The notes: generated by a model from the letters alone, not told the origin. A stretch of DNA of 64,000 nt from Ciceribacter sichuanensis (GCF_024055605.1 NZ_JAMXLX010000011.1:55405-119404), one strand, 5' to 3'; shown: positions 46,104-54,925, numbered from the stretch's first letter. Program-made: numbers and translations.

Positions 46104-46892
46104 ATGCTCACCCGAAGGCAAAAATCTATAACCAGATCAGAATTGGTTGGCGCAAGAGAAAACCTGATACTGAACCTGGCTTCTCTGTCGACTTGGCTCC
46201 TGGTGGCTGTATCGTGCGGCGGCGTACTTTACTGCACGATAATAAGCTTGGGATTTTCTCTCGATCAGCGACACATATTTTCAATAACCGAGTATCCCCA
46301 ATTCGGGATGAGGTTCGATATATTTATCATCACATTGATACTGTTATTTATGGGGACTCAATTATTTAAACCTAACAAAGAACACCTGACAATCGATAAA
46401 TTTATACGTTCATCCATTAAAATAACGATTTTGATTTTTCTGTTCTGGATTGCAGCCAGTCTTTACTCATGGCCAAGACTAGGTATGAATCCGATTCAAT
46501 TTATAAAAGAAACATACGTCGTCTTTCCGGCTCTTGCGATCTCCATGTTATTTTTAAATGCTCTTAAACTTCTAAAATTGAGGGACAATATTGCTAACGC
46601 AGGATTCATAATAGTGCTGTCATTGATTGTCTCATCTGCTTTTGATGCCGTGGCAACGATAAACAAGTGCCTCAATGGAAATCCGGAGCGGACGCAACCA
46701 GTCTACATTGGAGAAGGGATTGAGCCAGATTGGTGTCACGTCGTCTCCACCCAAGAGTTTGAAATCTTCTATGACTCGGACAAAAACGCGGCCATCGCAC
46801 TCCCTGCTGACGCTCTAAAACGCATAGATTTTCCCCGTGCCGTAAACCCTCGGTATGAAGAACTGCACAACGAGGGCACCAAGTCGCCTTAA
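46104..46892 (+). CDS. AT-rich four-TM membrane protein near attR, probable moron
   Basis: A 262-aa protein. ATG 46104 is preferred, with GGAGGA 10 nt upstream; ATG 46086 is possible. Four hydrophobic segments (WLLVAVSCGGVLYCTIISLG, DIFIITLILLFMG, ITILIFLFWIAASLYSW, AGFIIVLSLIVSSAF), then a soluble C-terminal domain of about 80 residues. Much more AT-rich than all neighbours. No family recognised. Position beside attR fits lysogenic conversion or exclusion functions. Confidence 0.6.
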   Translation: MLTRRQKSITRSELVGARENLILNLASLSTWLLVAVSCGGVLYCTIISLGFSLDQRHIFSITEYPQFGMRFDIFIITLILLFMGTQLFKPNKEHLTIDKFIRSSIKITILIFLFWIAASLYSWPRLGMNPIQFIKETYVVFPALAISMLFLNALKLLKLRDNIANAGFIIVLSLIVSSAFDAVATINKCLNGNPERTQPVYIGEGIEPDWCHVVSTQEFEIFYDSDKNAAIALPADALKRIDFPRAVNPRYEELHNEGTKSP

Positions 46893-47002
46893 TGTTGGCT
46901 ATTTCAGCAATCGCCATGCGAAAGCATTGAAACACTTGCGGCTGGAAGGGTTAGGTACGACGAGAAGTACAACATGACCGCTAGAGGCCCTACCGTTCCG
47001 GC

Positions 47003-47037
47003 CGGTCCGTCCAGTCGATCATCGGGGCAACGGCAAA
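47003..47037. repeat. attR core (35-bp direct repeat)
   Basis: Identical to 28904-28938; marks the right end of the prophage. Confidence 0.95.
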
Positions 47038-47076
47038 GAGTCTTGTCCCCGGGCTGTAGAGCGGTGCTATGGTCAT
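47003..47076 (-). pseudogene. dusA: Displaced native 5' end of dusA
   Basis: From ATG 47076 the minus strand reads MTIAPLYSPGTRL and then, through the att core, FAVAPMIDWTDR. This is the original DusA N-terminus, now separated from the gene body by the prophage. Excision at the 35-bp repeat would restore it. Confidence 0.85.
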
Positions 47077-47173
47077 GAGCGGTCAGATAACCCCGCAATG
47101 GCTTGTTCGCAAGGGTTTCCCCGTCCGGCTGCCCGTTCTGTGACAATTGAAGAAGTCGGAAAGGGCGAAGAGA

Positions 47174-47611
47174 TCAGAGCAGGCCGAGTTCGGCAAGTTC
47201 GCGCTTGAGGTCTTCGGGCATCTCTTCGATGTTGGCGCCGGATGCACCGAGGTCGCGGGGGGCGGCATCGGGCTCCAGATAGCGCCAGCCCTGGAAGGGG
47301 CGGCGCGGCGCCGGCGTCACCTCGATCACTTCCGGCCCGAGGATCAGTTCGCAGCGCGTGATACCGTCGCCGCCGGTGAAGGTCTTGATGTCGAGAAGCC
47401 TCTGGCGCGCCGCCACTTGCCCCTTGATGATCCAATAGAGCGAGCCGCCGTCCAGCAGTTCCTCGCCACGCTTCGGCACCATGCGCGTCACATGGCTGGA
47501 ATGCGGCTCCAGACCGGCCGCGACCGCAATGAGTGCCCTCTCCGCCACCCAGTCACGAAGATCCTGAATGGAGTCGGCGCCGACGCAGAGCTTGATGAGG
47601 TTGAGTGTCAT
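47174..47611 (-). CDS. DUF1489 family protein
   Basis: A 145-aa protein from ATG 47611. The family pattern is MTLNLIKLCVGADSIQDL, then HSSHVTRMVPKRGEELLDGG and PRRPFQGWRYL. Conserved in Alphaproteobacteria; function unknown. Its stop is 97 bp from the native dusA start on the same strand, so the two were probably an operon before prophage insertion. Confidence 0.85.
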   Translation of the reverse strand: MTLNLIKLCVGADSIQDLRDWVAERALIAVAAGLEPHSSHVTRMVPKRGEELLDGGSLYWIIKGQVAARQRLLDIKTFTGGDGITRCELILGPEVIEVTPAPRRPFQGWRYLEPDAAPRDLGASGANIEEMPEDLKRELAELGLL

Positions 47612-47765
47612 GCCTGCGGTGATAATCCGATGATAGCCCACGTCAAGGGGCAGGTGCGGAAGCAGGTGATGTCTGCATCCAACATGGGTATTCGTTCATT
47701 CCATCCGCAGCCCCATATCAATGACATGCTGCGCCCCTATCACAGGTAGCCGAAGGGAGAGCGCG

Positions 47766-48287
47766 ATGAAAGGAAAACGCCTGATTATCATGGCCGGCTT
47801 GCCGGGATCGGGGAAAAGCACCGTTGCGGCGGGCTTCGCAAAAGGACTTGGTGTACCGGTGATCTCGGTAGATCCTCTGGAGGCCGCCATGTGGCGATCG
47901 GGCATTCCGGCGGCAATGACCGGGATCTCCGCTTACGTAATCGCGGAAGCAATCGCAGAGGAGAATCTTAAACTTGGTTTGACGGTCATCGTTGATGCGG
48001 TGAATCCGGTCAATGCAGCCAGAATGGCATGGGTGAGGCTGGCGGAGCGTACGAATGCCGCGCTCGTCTTCGTGGAATGCTTTTGTTCCGATCCGGCAGT
48101 GCATCGCAAACGGATTGAGAGACGTGTCCGCGAAATTGCAGGCATGGCCGAGATCACCTGGGATCGGGTTGAAGAACGCCGAGCCGAATATGAAGCCTGG
48201 AGAGTCCCGCGCATCACAGTAGATACAGCCATGGATGACCCTGAGGAACTGGTGAAACATCTCCTGCCCTTACTGCGCGGAGAATAG
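47766..48287 (+). CDS. P-loop kinase-like AAA protein
   Basis: A 173-aa protein, ATG 47766 after AAGGGAGAG. Walker A is GLPGSGKST near the N-terminus, with DAVNP and a basic lid region (HRKRIERRVREI), typical of small-molecule or zeta-toxin-like kinases (AAA_33). Substrate unknown; no antitoxin gene is adjacent, so a toxin role is not supported. Confidence 0.78.
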   Translation: MKGKRLIIMAGLPGSGKSTVAAGFAKGLGVPVISVDPLEAAMWRSGIPAAMTGISAYVIAEAIAEENLKLGLTVIVDAVNPVNAARMAWVRLAERTNAALVFVECFCSDPAVHRKRIERRVREIAGMAEITWDRVEERRAEYEAWRVPRITVDTAMDDPEELVKHLLPLLRGE

Positions 48288-48350
48288 CCTCCCCGGCTTC
48301 TTGGCCAGTCCGGTGGACACGGTTCCCGAAAGCGGCTCCGTAATGGCCTC

Positions 48351-49271
48351 TTACAATATTGCTTCGCCTGCCATTCCACCATGCCTGGAAAAACTGCCGG
48401 GCGGCAGGCCGACATGGCGACGGAAGGCGGTGCTGAAAGTACTGGCGGAGCTGTAGCCGATCCGTCGCGCCACCTCATCCAGCGCCACTTTCTCGCTTCG
48501 CAGCAGGTTCTTTGCGACCGTCATCCGCCATGACAGCAGATATTCCATCGGTCTGACCCCAACCATGCGGTTGAAACGGTCGAAGAAAGCCGAGCGGGAC
48601 ATGCCCGCCTCGCCGGCAAGGTCGGGAACCGTCCATGCCCGTTCGATATTGCCATGCATGCCGCGCAGCGCAGCCGCGATCCGGGCATCGGCCAGCCCGC
48701 GCAGAAGACCCGGCTGGGCTTCCTCGGTCGGCGCTGCCCGAAGCGCCTCGATCAGCAGAATTTCGACGAGACGCTGAAGAATGAGGTTGCGGCCGATGTC
48801 ATCGCGTGCCGCCTCCTCGCCGAGCAGGCGCACCAGTTGCGCGAGCCGCGGGATGCCGTGGATGTGGATCATGCGCGGCAGAAGGGAGACGAACAGCCCG
48901 GCATCGGGCGCATCGAAGGAAAACCAGCCGCCGAACTGGCGGAAATCGGGTGGTCCGTCCTGCCGGCCGTGGCGGATTTCCCTGTCGGGGGCAATGGCTG
49001 TTTTCGGATCGATGTGCAAAGGCTGCGCGGGTTCAAGACTGGACATCGTGAAGGATGGAGTTTCAGGCAGAAGCACGAAGTCGCCTTCTTCGAGGATGAC
49101 CGGCTGTTCTCCGTTAACAGCCAGACGGCACCGACCCTCGATCACCGCGCAAAATCCCGGCTGCCCGAAATCGGCGTAGCGCACCGCCCAGCGCCCGGCG
49201 CCGGTGATCCCCTTGGAGAACACGGCCCGGGGGCGGAGAATCTGGATAACTTCGGTTAGGGGGTCGGCCAT
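48351..49271 (-). CDS. AraC-family regulator with cupin sensor domain
   Basis: A 306-aa protein. The N-terminal cupin (AVIEGRCRLAVNGEQPVILE then GDFVLLP) probably binds an effector. The C-terminal AraC domain has two HTHs (AGEAGMSRSAFFDRFNR and ARRIGYSSASTFSTAFRR). It is divergent from an SDR gene, across a perfect palindrome, and probably regulates that gene and itself. Confidence 0.88.
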   Translation of the reverse strand: MADPLTEVIQILRPRAVFSKGITGAGRWAVRYADFGQPGFCAVIEGRCRLAVNGEQPVILEEGDFVLLPETPSFTMSSLEPAQPLHIDPKTAIAPDREIRHGRQDGPPDFRQFGGWFSFDAPDAGLFVSLLPRMIHIHGIPRLAQLVRLLGEEAARDDIGRNLILQRLVEILLIEALRAAPTEEAQPGLLRGLADARIAAALRGMHGNIERAWTVPDLAGEAGMSRSAFFDRFNRMVGVRPMEYLLSWRMTVAKNLLRSEKVALDEVARRIGYSSASTFSTAFRRHVGLPPGSFSRHGGMAGEAIL

Positions 49272-49295
49272 GTCGGACTATTGCAAATGAAATAC

Positions 49296-49318
49296 GGACT
49301 ATCGATCGAAGATAGTCC
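49296..49318. promoter_or_regulatory. Palindromic operator between AraC and SDR genes
   Basis: GGACTATC-N7-GATAGTCC, perfect 8-bp arms, with a further CGGACTA half-site at 49275-49281. It lies 52 bp before the SDR start. Confidence 0.55.
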
Positions 49319-49369
49319 CGATTATGTCGACTAAAACGGTCTCGTCAACAGCGAACATAGGAGACCATC

Positions 49370-50113
49370 ATGAAGACCGTACTGATCACCGGCTGCTCAT
49401 CCGGCTACGGATTGGAGACCGCCCGTTACTTCCATGAAAAGGGCTGGAGCGTCATCGCCACCATGCGGAACCCGCGCGACGGCCTGCTGCCGGCGTCGGA
49501 ACGCATCCGCATGTTGCCGCTGGACGTGACCGATCCCGAGAGCATCGCGGCCGCCGTGGAAAAGGCGGGGCCGATCGATGTGCTGGTGAACAATGCCGGG
49601 ATCGGTGTCGTCGGCGCTTTCGAGGCCACGCCGATGGCGCATGTCCGCAAGGTCTTCGAGACCAATACCTTCGGCGTCATGGCAATGACGCAGGCCGTCA
49701 TTCCGCAGATGCGCGAGCGCCGGTCCGGCGTGATCGTCAACGTTACCTCGAGCGTGACCCTTGCGGCAATGCCGTTGGCCGCGGCCTATACCGCAAGCAA
49801 GCAGGCGATCGAGGGCTTCACCGGATCGCTCGCGCATGAACTGGCCGCTTTCGATATCCGCGCCAAGCTGGTGGAACCCGGCTATGCGCCGACGACGCGG
49901 TTTGCGGCAAACACCGACATTCCTGTCATGGACCTGATCCCGGAATCCTATGCCGAATTCGCCGGACCGATCTTTGCCGGCTTCGCCAACCCGGCGCTGA
50001 CGACGAGGGAAAGCGACGTAGCCGAGGCGATCTGGACGGCCGCCAACGACACTTCGGACAGGCTGCGTTATCCGGCAGGAGCGGATGCTGTGGCGCTGGC
50101 GAATGTAGCCTGA
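49370..50113 (+). CDS. Short-chain dehydrogenase/reductase
   Basis: A 247-aa Rossmann-fold oxidoreductase, ATG 49370 after AGGAG. The cofactor loop is TGCSSGYG, followed by NNAG, the catalytic Ser in NVTSSVT and YTASK. The Arg in ATMRNP suggests NADP(H). Substrate unknown; likely the target of the divergent AraC regulator. Confidence 0.9.
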   Translation: MKTVLITGCSSGYGLETARYFHEKGWSVIATMRNPRDGLLPASERIRMLPLDVTDPESIAAAVEKAGPIDVLVNNAGIGVVGAFEATPMAHVRKVFETNTFGVMAMTQAVIPQMRERRSGVIVNVTSSVTLAAMPLAAAYTASKQAIEGFTGSLAHELAAFDIRAKLVEPGYAPTTRFAANTDIPVMDLIPESYAEFAGPIFAGFANPALTTRESDVAEAIWTAANDTSDRLRYPAGADAVALANVA

Positions 50114-50148
50114 TCGGCCCGGCAACCCTGCCCTTTCAGGCTTCGGCT

Positions 50149-50166
50149 GGCGCCCCTGCGGGCGCC
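50149..50166. terminator. Terminator between SDR and sdaA
   Basis: GGCGCCC-CTGC-GGGCGCC, a perfect 7-bp stem just beyond the sdaA stop, between convergent genes. No T-tract. Confidence 0.5.
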
Positions 50167-50167
50167 A

Positions 50168-51568
50168 TCAACATTCGACGACGTTGACGGCGAGGCCGCC
50201 GAGAGAGGTTTCCTTGTACTTCTCGTTCATGTCGTTGCCGGTCTGGCGCATGGTCTCGATGGCGGCGTCGAGCGGCACGAAATGCTGCCCGTCGCCCTTG
50301 AGCGCCAGCGAAGCGGCGGTGACAGCCTTGACAGCCCCGAGCGCATTGCGCTCGATACAGGGCACCTGCACGAGGCCGGCGACCGGGTCGCACGTCATGC
50401 CGAGATGGTGTTCCAGCGCGATTTCCGCCGCGTTCTCGATCTGCTCCGGGCTGCCGCCCATGACTGCGGCAAGGCCGGCCGCCGCCATGGCCGAGGCGGA
50501 ACCCACCTCGCCCTGACAGCCGACCTCAGCGCCGGAGATCGAGGCATTGTGCTTGATGATGCCGCCGACGGCAGCGGCGGTCAGCAGGTAATCGCGGACA
50601 CCCTCCTGATCGGCATCGGGATGGAAATGCAGATAATAACGGATCGTCGCGGGAATGACGCCGGCCGCGCCATTGGTCGGCGCGGTGACGACGCGCCCAC
50701 CGGCAGCATTCTCCTCGTTCACTGCCATGGCATAGACCGACAGCCAGTCGTTGGCGAGCAAGGGGTTGAGCCGGTTGCTGCGCCATTCTTCCTGCAGCTT
50801 GTCATGAATGGACCTTGCCCGCCGGCGCACGTTGAGTCCGCCCGGCAGCTTGCCCTCCTGCTTCAGCCCGCGATCGATGCAGCCGCTCATTGCGTCCCAG
50901 ATCCGGTCGAGACCGGCATCAAGGCTTGCGCGCTCCATGACGGTTTCCTCGTTGGCGCGTTTCATCTGGGCAATCGTCAGGCCGGAATTGGCGGACATGT
51001 CGAGCATCTCTTTGGCGGAGGAAAAGGGATAGGGCACCTTACGGCCGCCACTGCTCTTTTTTGCCGCCTGCATGGCCGCAAGCTCTGTATCGGTCACGAC
51101 GAAACCGCCGCCGATCGAATAATAGACCGTGGTCAGAAGCACGCGGCCGTCGCGGTCGAGAGCTGAGAAGCGCATACCGTTGGCATGGCCCGGCAGCGGG
51201 GTCTTTTTGTCGAAGACAAGATCGTCCTTGGGCTGGAAGGTATAGGCCGGATGACCCGGCGGCTGCACCTTGCCGGTCTTTTCGACCTCTTCGATGATCG
51301 CATCCATATGGTCGGGATCGATGCTGTCCGGCGCTTCGCCGGTGAGGCCGATGATAACAGCCCTGCCCGTTCCGTGACCGATGCCGGTATAGGCGAGCGA
51401 ACCGTGCAGGCTCACCTTCAGCGCCGCCACATGCGCGCCGTGCGGCCGTGGCCAGCTATCGGACAGAATGAGGTCGAGGAACCGGTTCGCAGCCGTCATC
51501 GGCCCCATTGTGTGGGAGCTCGACGGCCCGACGCCGATCTTGAAAACATCGAATACCGAAAGAAACAT
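50168..51568 (-). CDS. sdaA: L-serine ammonia-lyase
   Basis: A 466-aa iron-sulfur enzyme that converts L-serine to pyruvate and ammonia. ATG 51568 opens MFLSVFDVFKIGVGPSSSHT, the conserved start of the beta domain. The alpha domain carries the cluster Cys residues in EVGCQGEVGSA, GMTCDPVAG and VPCIERN. Single fused polypeptide of normal length. Confidence 0.95.
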   Translation of the reverse strand: MFLSVFDVFKIGVGPSSSHTMGPMTAANRFLDLILSDSWPRPHGAHVAALKVSLHGSLAYTGIGHGTGRAVIIGLTGEAPDSIDPDHMDAIIEEVEKTGKVQPPGHPAYTFQPKDDLVFDKKTPLPGHANGMRFSALDRDGRVLLTTVYYSIGGGFVVTDTELAAMQAAKKSSGGRKVPYPFSSAKEMLDMSANSGLTIAQMKRANEETVMERASLDAGLDRIWDAMSGCIDRGLKQEGKLPGGLNVRRRARSIHDKLQEEWRSNRLNPLLANDWLSVYAMAVNEENAAGGRVVTAPTNGAAGVIPATIRYYLHFHPDADQEGVRDYLLTAAAVGGIIKHNASISGAEVGCQGEVGSASAMAAAGLAAVMGGSPEQIENAAEIALEHHLGMTCDPVAGLVQVPCIERNALGAVKAVTAASLALKGDGQHFVPLDAAIETMRQTGNDMNEKYKETSLGGLAVNVVEC

Positions 51569-51749
51569 GAGATTTCGACCTGCGCACCGGATCCTGAAGC
51601 ATGCCCGCCGAGCCCTTGTGACCGCGACGAGGTAGAGGATCAACCGACATATAGTGATTCAAGGCTAGGATATCATCGATTGCGAATGCGTCGGCGAACC
51701 GACATCGGCTTTCACCGTCGCGACATGAGCGTGCTTGCCGCAAATAAAA

Positions 51750-51777
51750 ACAGCGCGGGCTTTTAGACCCGCGCTGT
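51750..51777 (-). terminator. Intrinsic terminator, minus strand
   Basis: ACAGCGCGGG-N8-CCCGCGCTGT, then TTTTTATTTG on the minus strand. It ends a transcript coming from the right, which contains only the small ORF at 51803-51904. Confidence 0.75.
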
Positions 51778-51802
51778 GAATGAAAACCGGATGTTGTCCG
51801 GT

Positions 51803-51904
51803 TCAGAAGCTGCCAAAAAGATAAGCAAGGCAGAGAATGCCCGCAAATCCCATCAATGCACGAAATGTGACACTCCAGCACGATTTCTGGATACTGTCTT
51901 CCAT
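51803..51904 (-). CDS. 33-aa single-TM micro-protein
   Basis: ATG 51904 follows CGGAGCC. It reads MEDSIQKSCWSVTFRAL, then a hydrophobic segment ending FGSF, so it is probably a small membrane protein. Support comes from the ribosome site and the terminator 26 bp downstream. A longer reading with extra N-terminal residues is open but looks non-coding. Confidence 0.45.
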   Translation of the reverse strand: MEDSIQKSCWSVTFRALMGFAGILCLAYLFGSF

Positions 51905-52211
51905 ATAGGCTCCGATTGTCATCCATGGTTGGCAGAAAGCCGTCCCCCGACCGCCTTCTTGATGTCGATCTATTAAAGTTTGCAGGGTTTCGCAACTGCA
52001 AAAAAGGCAAAACAAAGGCGCTTTTCGTGCTCCAGCCATGCGCAAGTCGCATGGTTTTTCGAAATATCAAGGACTTGGCGCTTCGTTCACTGAATCACGT
52101 CAATGAACTGGCCGTCATATTTTTGTCAAAAGCCCTGCCATGTGGCGCCGGCCTTGTGGAATTTTGTCCAGTGGGCTTAAAACATTTCGTGGAATCGACC
52201 GGAGCCTTGGG

Positions 52212-52904
52212 ATGACCCTTGCCGATTATTGCGCCCTTATCCTCTTCGCCGGCCTTTGGGTCGGCTATTCCTGGATCACAGGTCAGGCGCGCATCCTTTC
52301 GCGCAGCAGCCTGACGCAGGTCATGGCGGAACGCCGCCGCGCCTGGATCATGAATTCGCTGAAACGCGACCTGAAGATGATCGACACGCAGATCCTCGCC
52401 GGACTGCAGAACGGAACGGCCTTCTTCGCCTCGACCTCCATCCTCGCGATCGGCGGCTGTTTTGCCCTCCTCGGTCAGACGGACAAGGTGGATTCGGTGC
52501 TGAAGGATTTGCCCTTCGTCCTTCCGGGCGGTCGCACGACCTTCGAGATCAAGGTCTTCGTCCTCACCGCGATCTTCGGCTATTCCTTCTTCAAGTTCGG
52601 CTGGTCGTACCGGCTGTTCAACTACTGCACCATTCTGTTCGGCGGGCTTCCGATGACGGAGGAGGCGCGTCGGGATCCGGCGGCTGCGGAGAAAGCGGCC
52701 GAACTCGCCATCCGCATGAACATTATCGCTGCAAGCCATTTCAATGCAGGCCTGAGAGCGCTTTTTATGTCGATCGGCTATCTCGGCTGGTTCGCCAGCC
52801 CCTATCTCTTCATGGCAACCTCCACGGTTGTCTTTGTCGTGCTTATCCGCAGGCAATTCTTCTCCGAGGCGCGGCTTGCACTTCTTCAGGCACCCGTGCC
52901 ATGA
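52212..52904 (+). CDS. DUF599 family membrane protein
   Basis: A 230-aa protein; ATG 52212 has GGAG upstream. Four membrane segments, with NGTAFFASTSILAIGGCFAL and the SYRLFNYCTILFGG block of the DUF599 family. Function unknown. The 643-bp gap upstream holds only the micro-protein. Confidence 0.85.
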   Translation: MTLADYCALILFAGLWVGYSWITGQARILSRSSLTQVMAERRRAWIMNSLKRDLKMIDTQILAGLQNGTAFFASTSILAIGGCFALLGQTDKVDSVLKDLPFVLPGGRTTFEIKVFVLTAIFGYSFFKFGWSYRLFNYCTILFGGLPMTEEARRDPAAAEKAAELAIRMNIIAASHFNAGLRALFMSIGYLGWFASPYLFMATSTVVFVVLIRRQFFSEARLALLQAPVP

Positions 52905-52998
52905 AAAGGCCGCCTTTGGCGTCTCTGCCATGCGGACGCTCCTGCCGTTCGCGCCGGGCGTCCTCCCCAACCATGGGCCACCAACAAAGGGATTGACC

Positions 52999-53967
52999 GT
53001 GCAGCCCTCCTCCGAGCGCAGAGAAGAAGCCTCGGCGCATCCCCGTATCGGCGCGCTCGACGCTGCCCGCGGGCTGGCGCTGATCGCCATGGCGACCTAT
53101 CACTTCAGCTGGGACCTCGAATTCTTCGGCTATCTGGATCCGGGGACCTCGACGCATGGACCGCTGAAGATCTATGCGCGCTGCATCGCCTCCAGCTTCC
53201 TGTTTCTCGCCGGCTTCAGCCTCGTGCTGGCGCAGTATCCCGAACTGCGGCTGAAATCCTTCCTGAAGCGCCTCGGCATCATCGTTGCGGCGGCACTGGC
53301 GATTACGGTCGCAACCGCCATCGCCATGCCGGACGGGTTGATCTTCTTCGGCATCCTGCACAGCATCGCGGCCGCAAGCCTGCTGGGACTCCTGTTCCTG
53401 AGGGCGCCGCCGCTTCTGACCGTAGCAGTGGCGGGCGGCATCATCGCCCTGCCGAACTATTATCAGTCGGACGTCTTCGATGCGCCGTGGCTGCTGTTCC
53501 TCGGGCTCTCGGAGCATCTGCCGCGTTCGAACGACTATGTGCCGATGCTCCCCTGGAGCGGTGCACTGCTGCTGGGGATTGCGGTAGCACGTATCGCTCA
53601 GGGCCGAGGCTGGCTGAACGCGCTTGCACGCCTTCCCGAAGGCCCCCGCTGGCTGCGCTGGGGTGGCCGGCACAGCCTGATCGTATACCTCATCCATCAA
53701 CCGGTGCTGATTGCCATCGTCTATTTGATGTCGATCATTGCGCCGCCACAAGAACCTGATCCTATTCAGTCGTACCTGATGAGCTGTCAGACGGCATGCC
53801 AGGCAGAGGGAAGCGAAGCGGGACTGTGCACCCGTTTCTGCTCCTGCACCCTGGACCGTTTGCAGGAACAGTTACTGCTGGCACCGCTCCAGTCCGGCGC
53901 AATCTTGCCGGACAAGGATGAGCGGATATTGAAGCTCGCGCGTGAATGCTCAGTCATCAGTCAATGA
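52999..53967 (+). CDS. DUF1624 / heparan-alpha-glucosaminide acetyltransferase-like membrane protein
   Basis: A 322-aa protein; GTG 52999 with AAGGGA is preferred over ATG 52930. IGALDAARGLALIAMATYHF is the typical opening of this acyltransferase-3-like family, with about eight TM segments. The C-terminal 70 residues, after SIIAPPQEP, contain six Cys (CQTACQ, CTRFCSC, CTL) and form an unusual soluble Cys-rich domain. Confidence 0.82.
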   Translation: MQPSSERREEASAHPRIGALDAARGLALIAMATYHFSWDLEFFGYLDPGTSTHGPLKIYARCIASSFLFLAGFSLVLAQYPELRLKSFLKRLGIIVAAALAITVATAIAMPDGLIFFGILHSIAAASLLGLLFLRAPPLLTVAVAGGIIALPNYYQSDVFDAPWLLFLGLSEHLPRSNDYVPMLPWSGALLLGIAVARIAQGRGWLNALARLPEGPRWLRWGGRHSLIVYLIHQPVLIAIVYLMSIIAPPQEPDPIQSYLMSCQTACQAEGSEAGLCTRFCSCTLDRLQEQLLLAPLQSGAILPDKDERILKLARECSVISQ

Positions 53968-53979
53968 CAGGATCTGATC

Positions 53980-54456
53980 ATGAATGCCTATAGGTTGAAA
54001 CCGCTGCGGTATCCCTGGCCGCCGGTCGTTTATGTTCTGGCCATAGCCATGGCCTTCTTCGCTGATCGCTATGTCGGGATACTGCCCCCGGCGCGCGCCG
54101 ACGGCCATTTCTTCGTCGCTATCGGCGGCTTGCTGGTGGCTGTCGCAATTGCGCTCGATATCTGGGCGGTGAAAACCCTGCTGGATTGCCACACCGCCGT
54201 CCTGCCCAACCGCTGCGCCCAGCGACTGGTGACGACAGGTCCCTTCCGCTTCACGCGCAATCCGATCTACCTCGGCTACACGCTGCTGACGTTGGCCTTC
54301 GGCCTGCTGACCGGCAATGCGTGGTTCTTCATTGCGGGCCTGACGGCGGCAGCGCTCACCACCATGGTGGCGATCCGTTGTGAGGAAATGCATCTGCTCG
54401 CGCGCTTCGGCGCCGATTTCGAGCACTATTGCCAGCATACGCGGCGCTGGATCTGA
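53980..54456 (+). CDS. Isoprenylcysteine carboxylmethyltransferase-family membrane methyltransferase
   Basis: A 158-aa protein 12 bp after the previous gene, so probably cotranscribed. Four TM segments, then TTGPFRFTRNPIYLGYTLL and RCEEMHLLARFGADFEHYC, the SAM-binding blocks of the ICMT/PEMT family. Substrate unknown, perhaps a lipid or isoprenoid. Confidence 0.85.
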   Translation: MNAYRLKPLRYPWPPVVYVLAIAMAFFADRYVGILPPARADGHFFVAIGGLLVAVAIALDIWAVKTLLDCHTAVLPNRCAQRLVTTGPFRFTRNPIYLGYTLLTLAFGLLTGNAWFFIAGLTAAALTTMVAIRCEEMHLLARFGADFEHYCQHTRRWI

Positions 54457-54504
54457 GAAGCCGACCCGAAACCCGGGGCTGCGCGGGTCGCGCAGCCTTT
54501 TCCG

Positions 54505-54891
54505 TCAGGTTCCGACGCCGATCTCCACGAGGCGTGTCAGACAGGCTTCCTCGGCATTGTCCAGCTCCGCCAGCGTCTCATCGATGTCACGCCGCTTCTG
54601 GCGCAGATCCTCGCGCTTTTCGTCGATGCGCTTCATCATCAGCTTCAACTGACCGATCTCGCCCGGCGGCTCCTTGTAGACGTGGATAACTTCACGGATT
54701 TCGGCTATGGTGAAACCAATCCTGCGACCGCGCAGGATTTCCTGCAGCAATCTACGGTCGGCTGCGCGGTAAAGACGCGTACGGCCACGCCTTTCGGGCT
54801 GAATCAGACCTTCGTCCTCATAGAAGCGAAGTGTCCGGGTCGAAACGCCGAATTCACGTGTCAATTCCGTTATACTGTAATACTTCTTCAC
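54505..54891 (-). CDS. MerR-family regulator, LiuR-like
   Basis: A 128-aa protein. YYSITELTREFGVSTRTLRF, then ERRGRTRLYRAADRRLLQEI, matches the LiuR subgroup of MerR regulators, which control branched-chain amino acid and fatty acid breakdown in other proteobacteria. No such genes are nearby, so targets are elsewhere or different. It has a C-terminal dimerisation helix and no metal-binding Cys pair. A palindrome precedes it. Confidence 0.82.
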   Translation of the reverse strand: MKKYYSITELTREFGVSTRTLRFYEDEGLIQPERRGRTRLYRAADRRLLQEILRGRRIGFTIAEIREVIHVYKEPPGEIGQLKLMMKRIDEKREDLRQKRRDIDETLAELDNAEEACLTRLVEIGVGT

Positions 54892-54925
54892 AACCGTACC
54901 ATTTCATTAGGGAAACGGTATAATA

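Larger units (their letters stand above)
28904..47037. mobile_element. 18.1-kb dusA-integrated prophage or phage satellite
   Basis: Bounded by a perfect 35-bp direct repeat (28904-28938 and 47003-47037) that encodes dusA codons. A tyrosine integrase lies directly inside attL. Order: integrase, excisionase-like and early operon with an in-gene origin, phosphoribosyltransferase, terminator stack, head-type genes with HK97 protease, a reverse-strand moron, tape measure, tail genes, then reverse-strand HTH genes, an operator array, tRNA-Arg and a membrane protein. No terminase, portal, capsid or lysis gene is recognised. dusA is an established integration locus for prophages in proteobacteria. 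Confidence 0.93.

Noticed and set aside
47766..48287. P-loop protein as a zeta toxin
   Set aside because: Walker A and lid are shared by many small kinases; no epsilon-like antitoxin gene is present.
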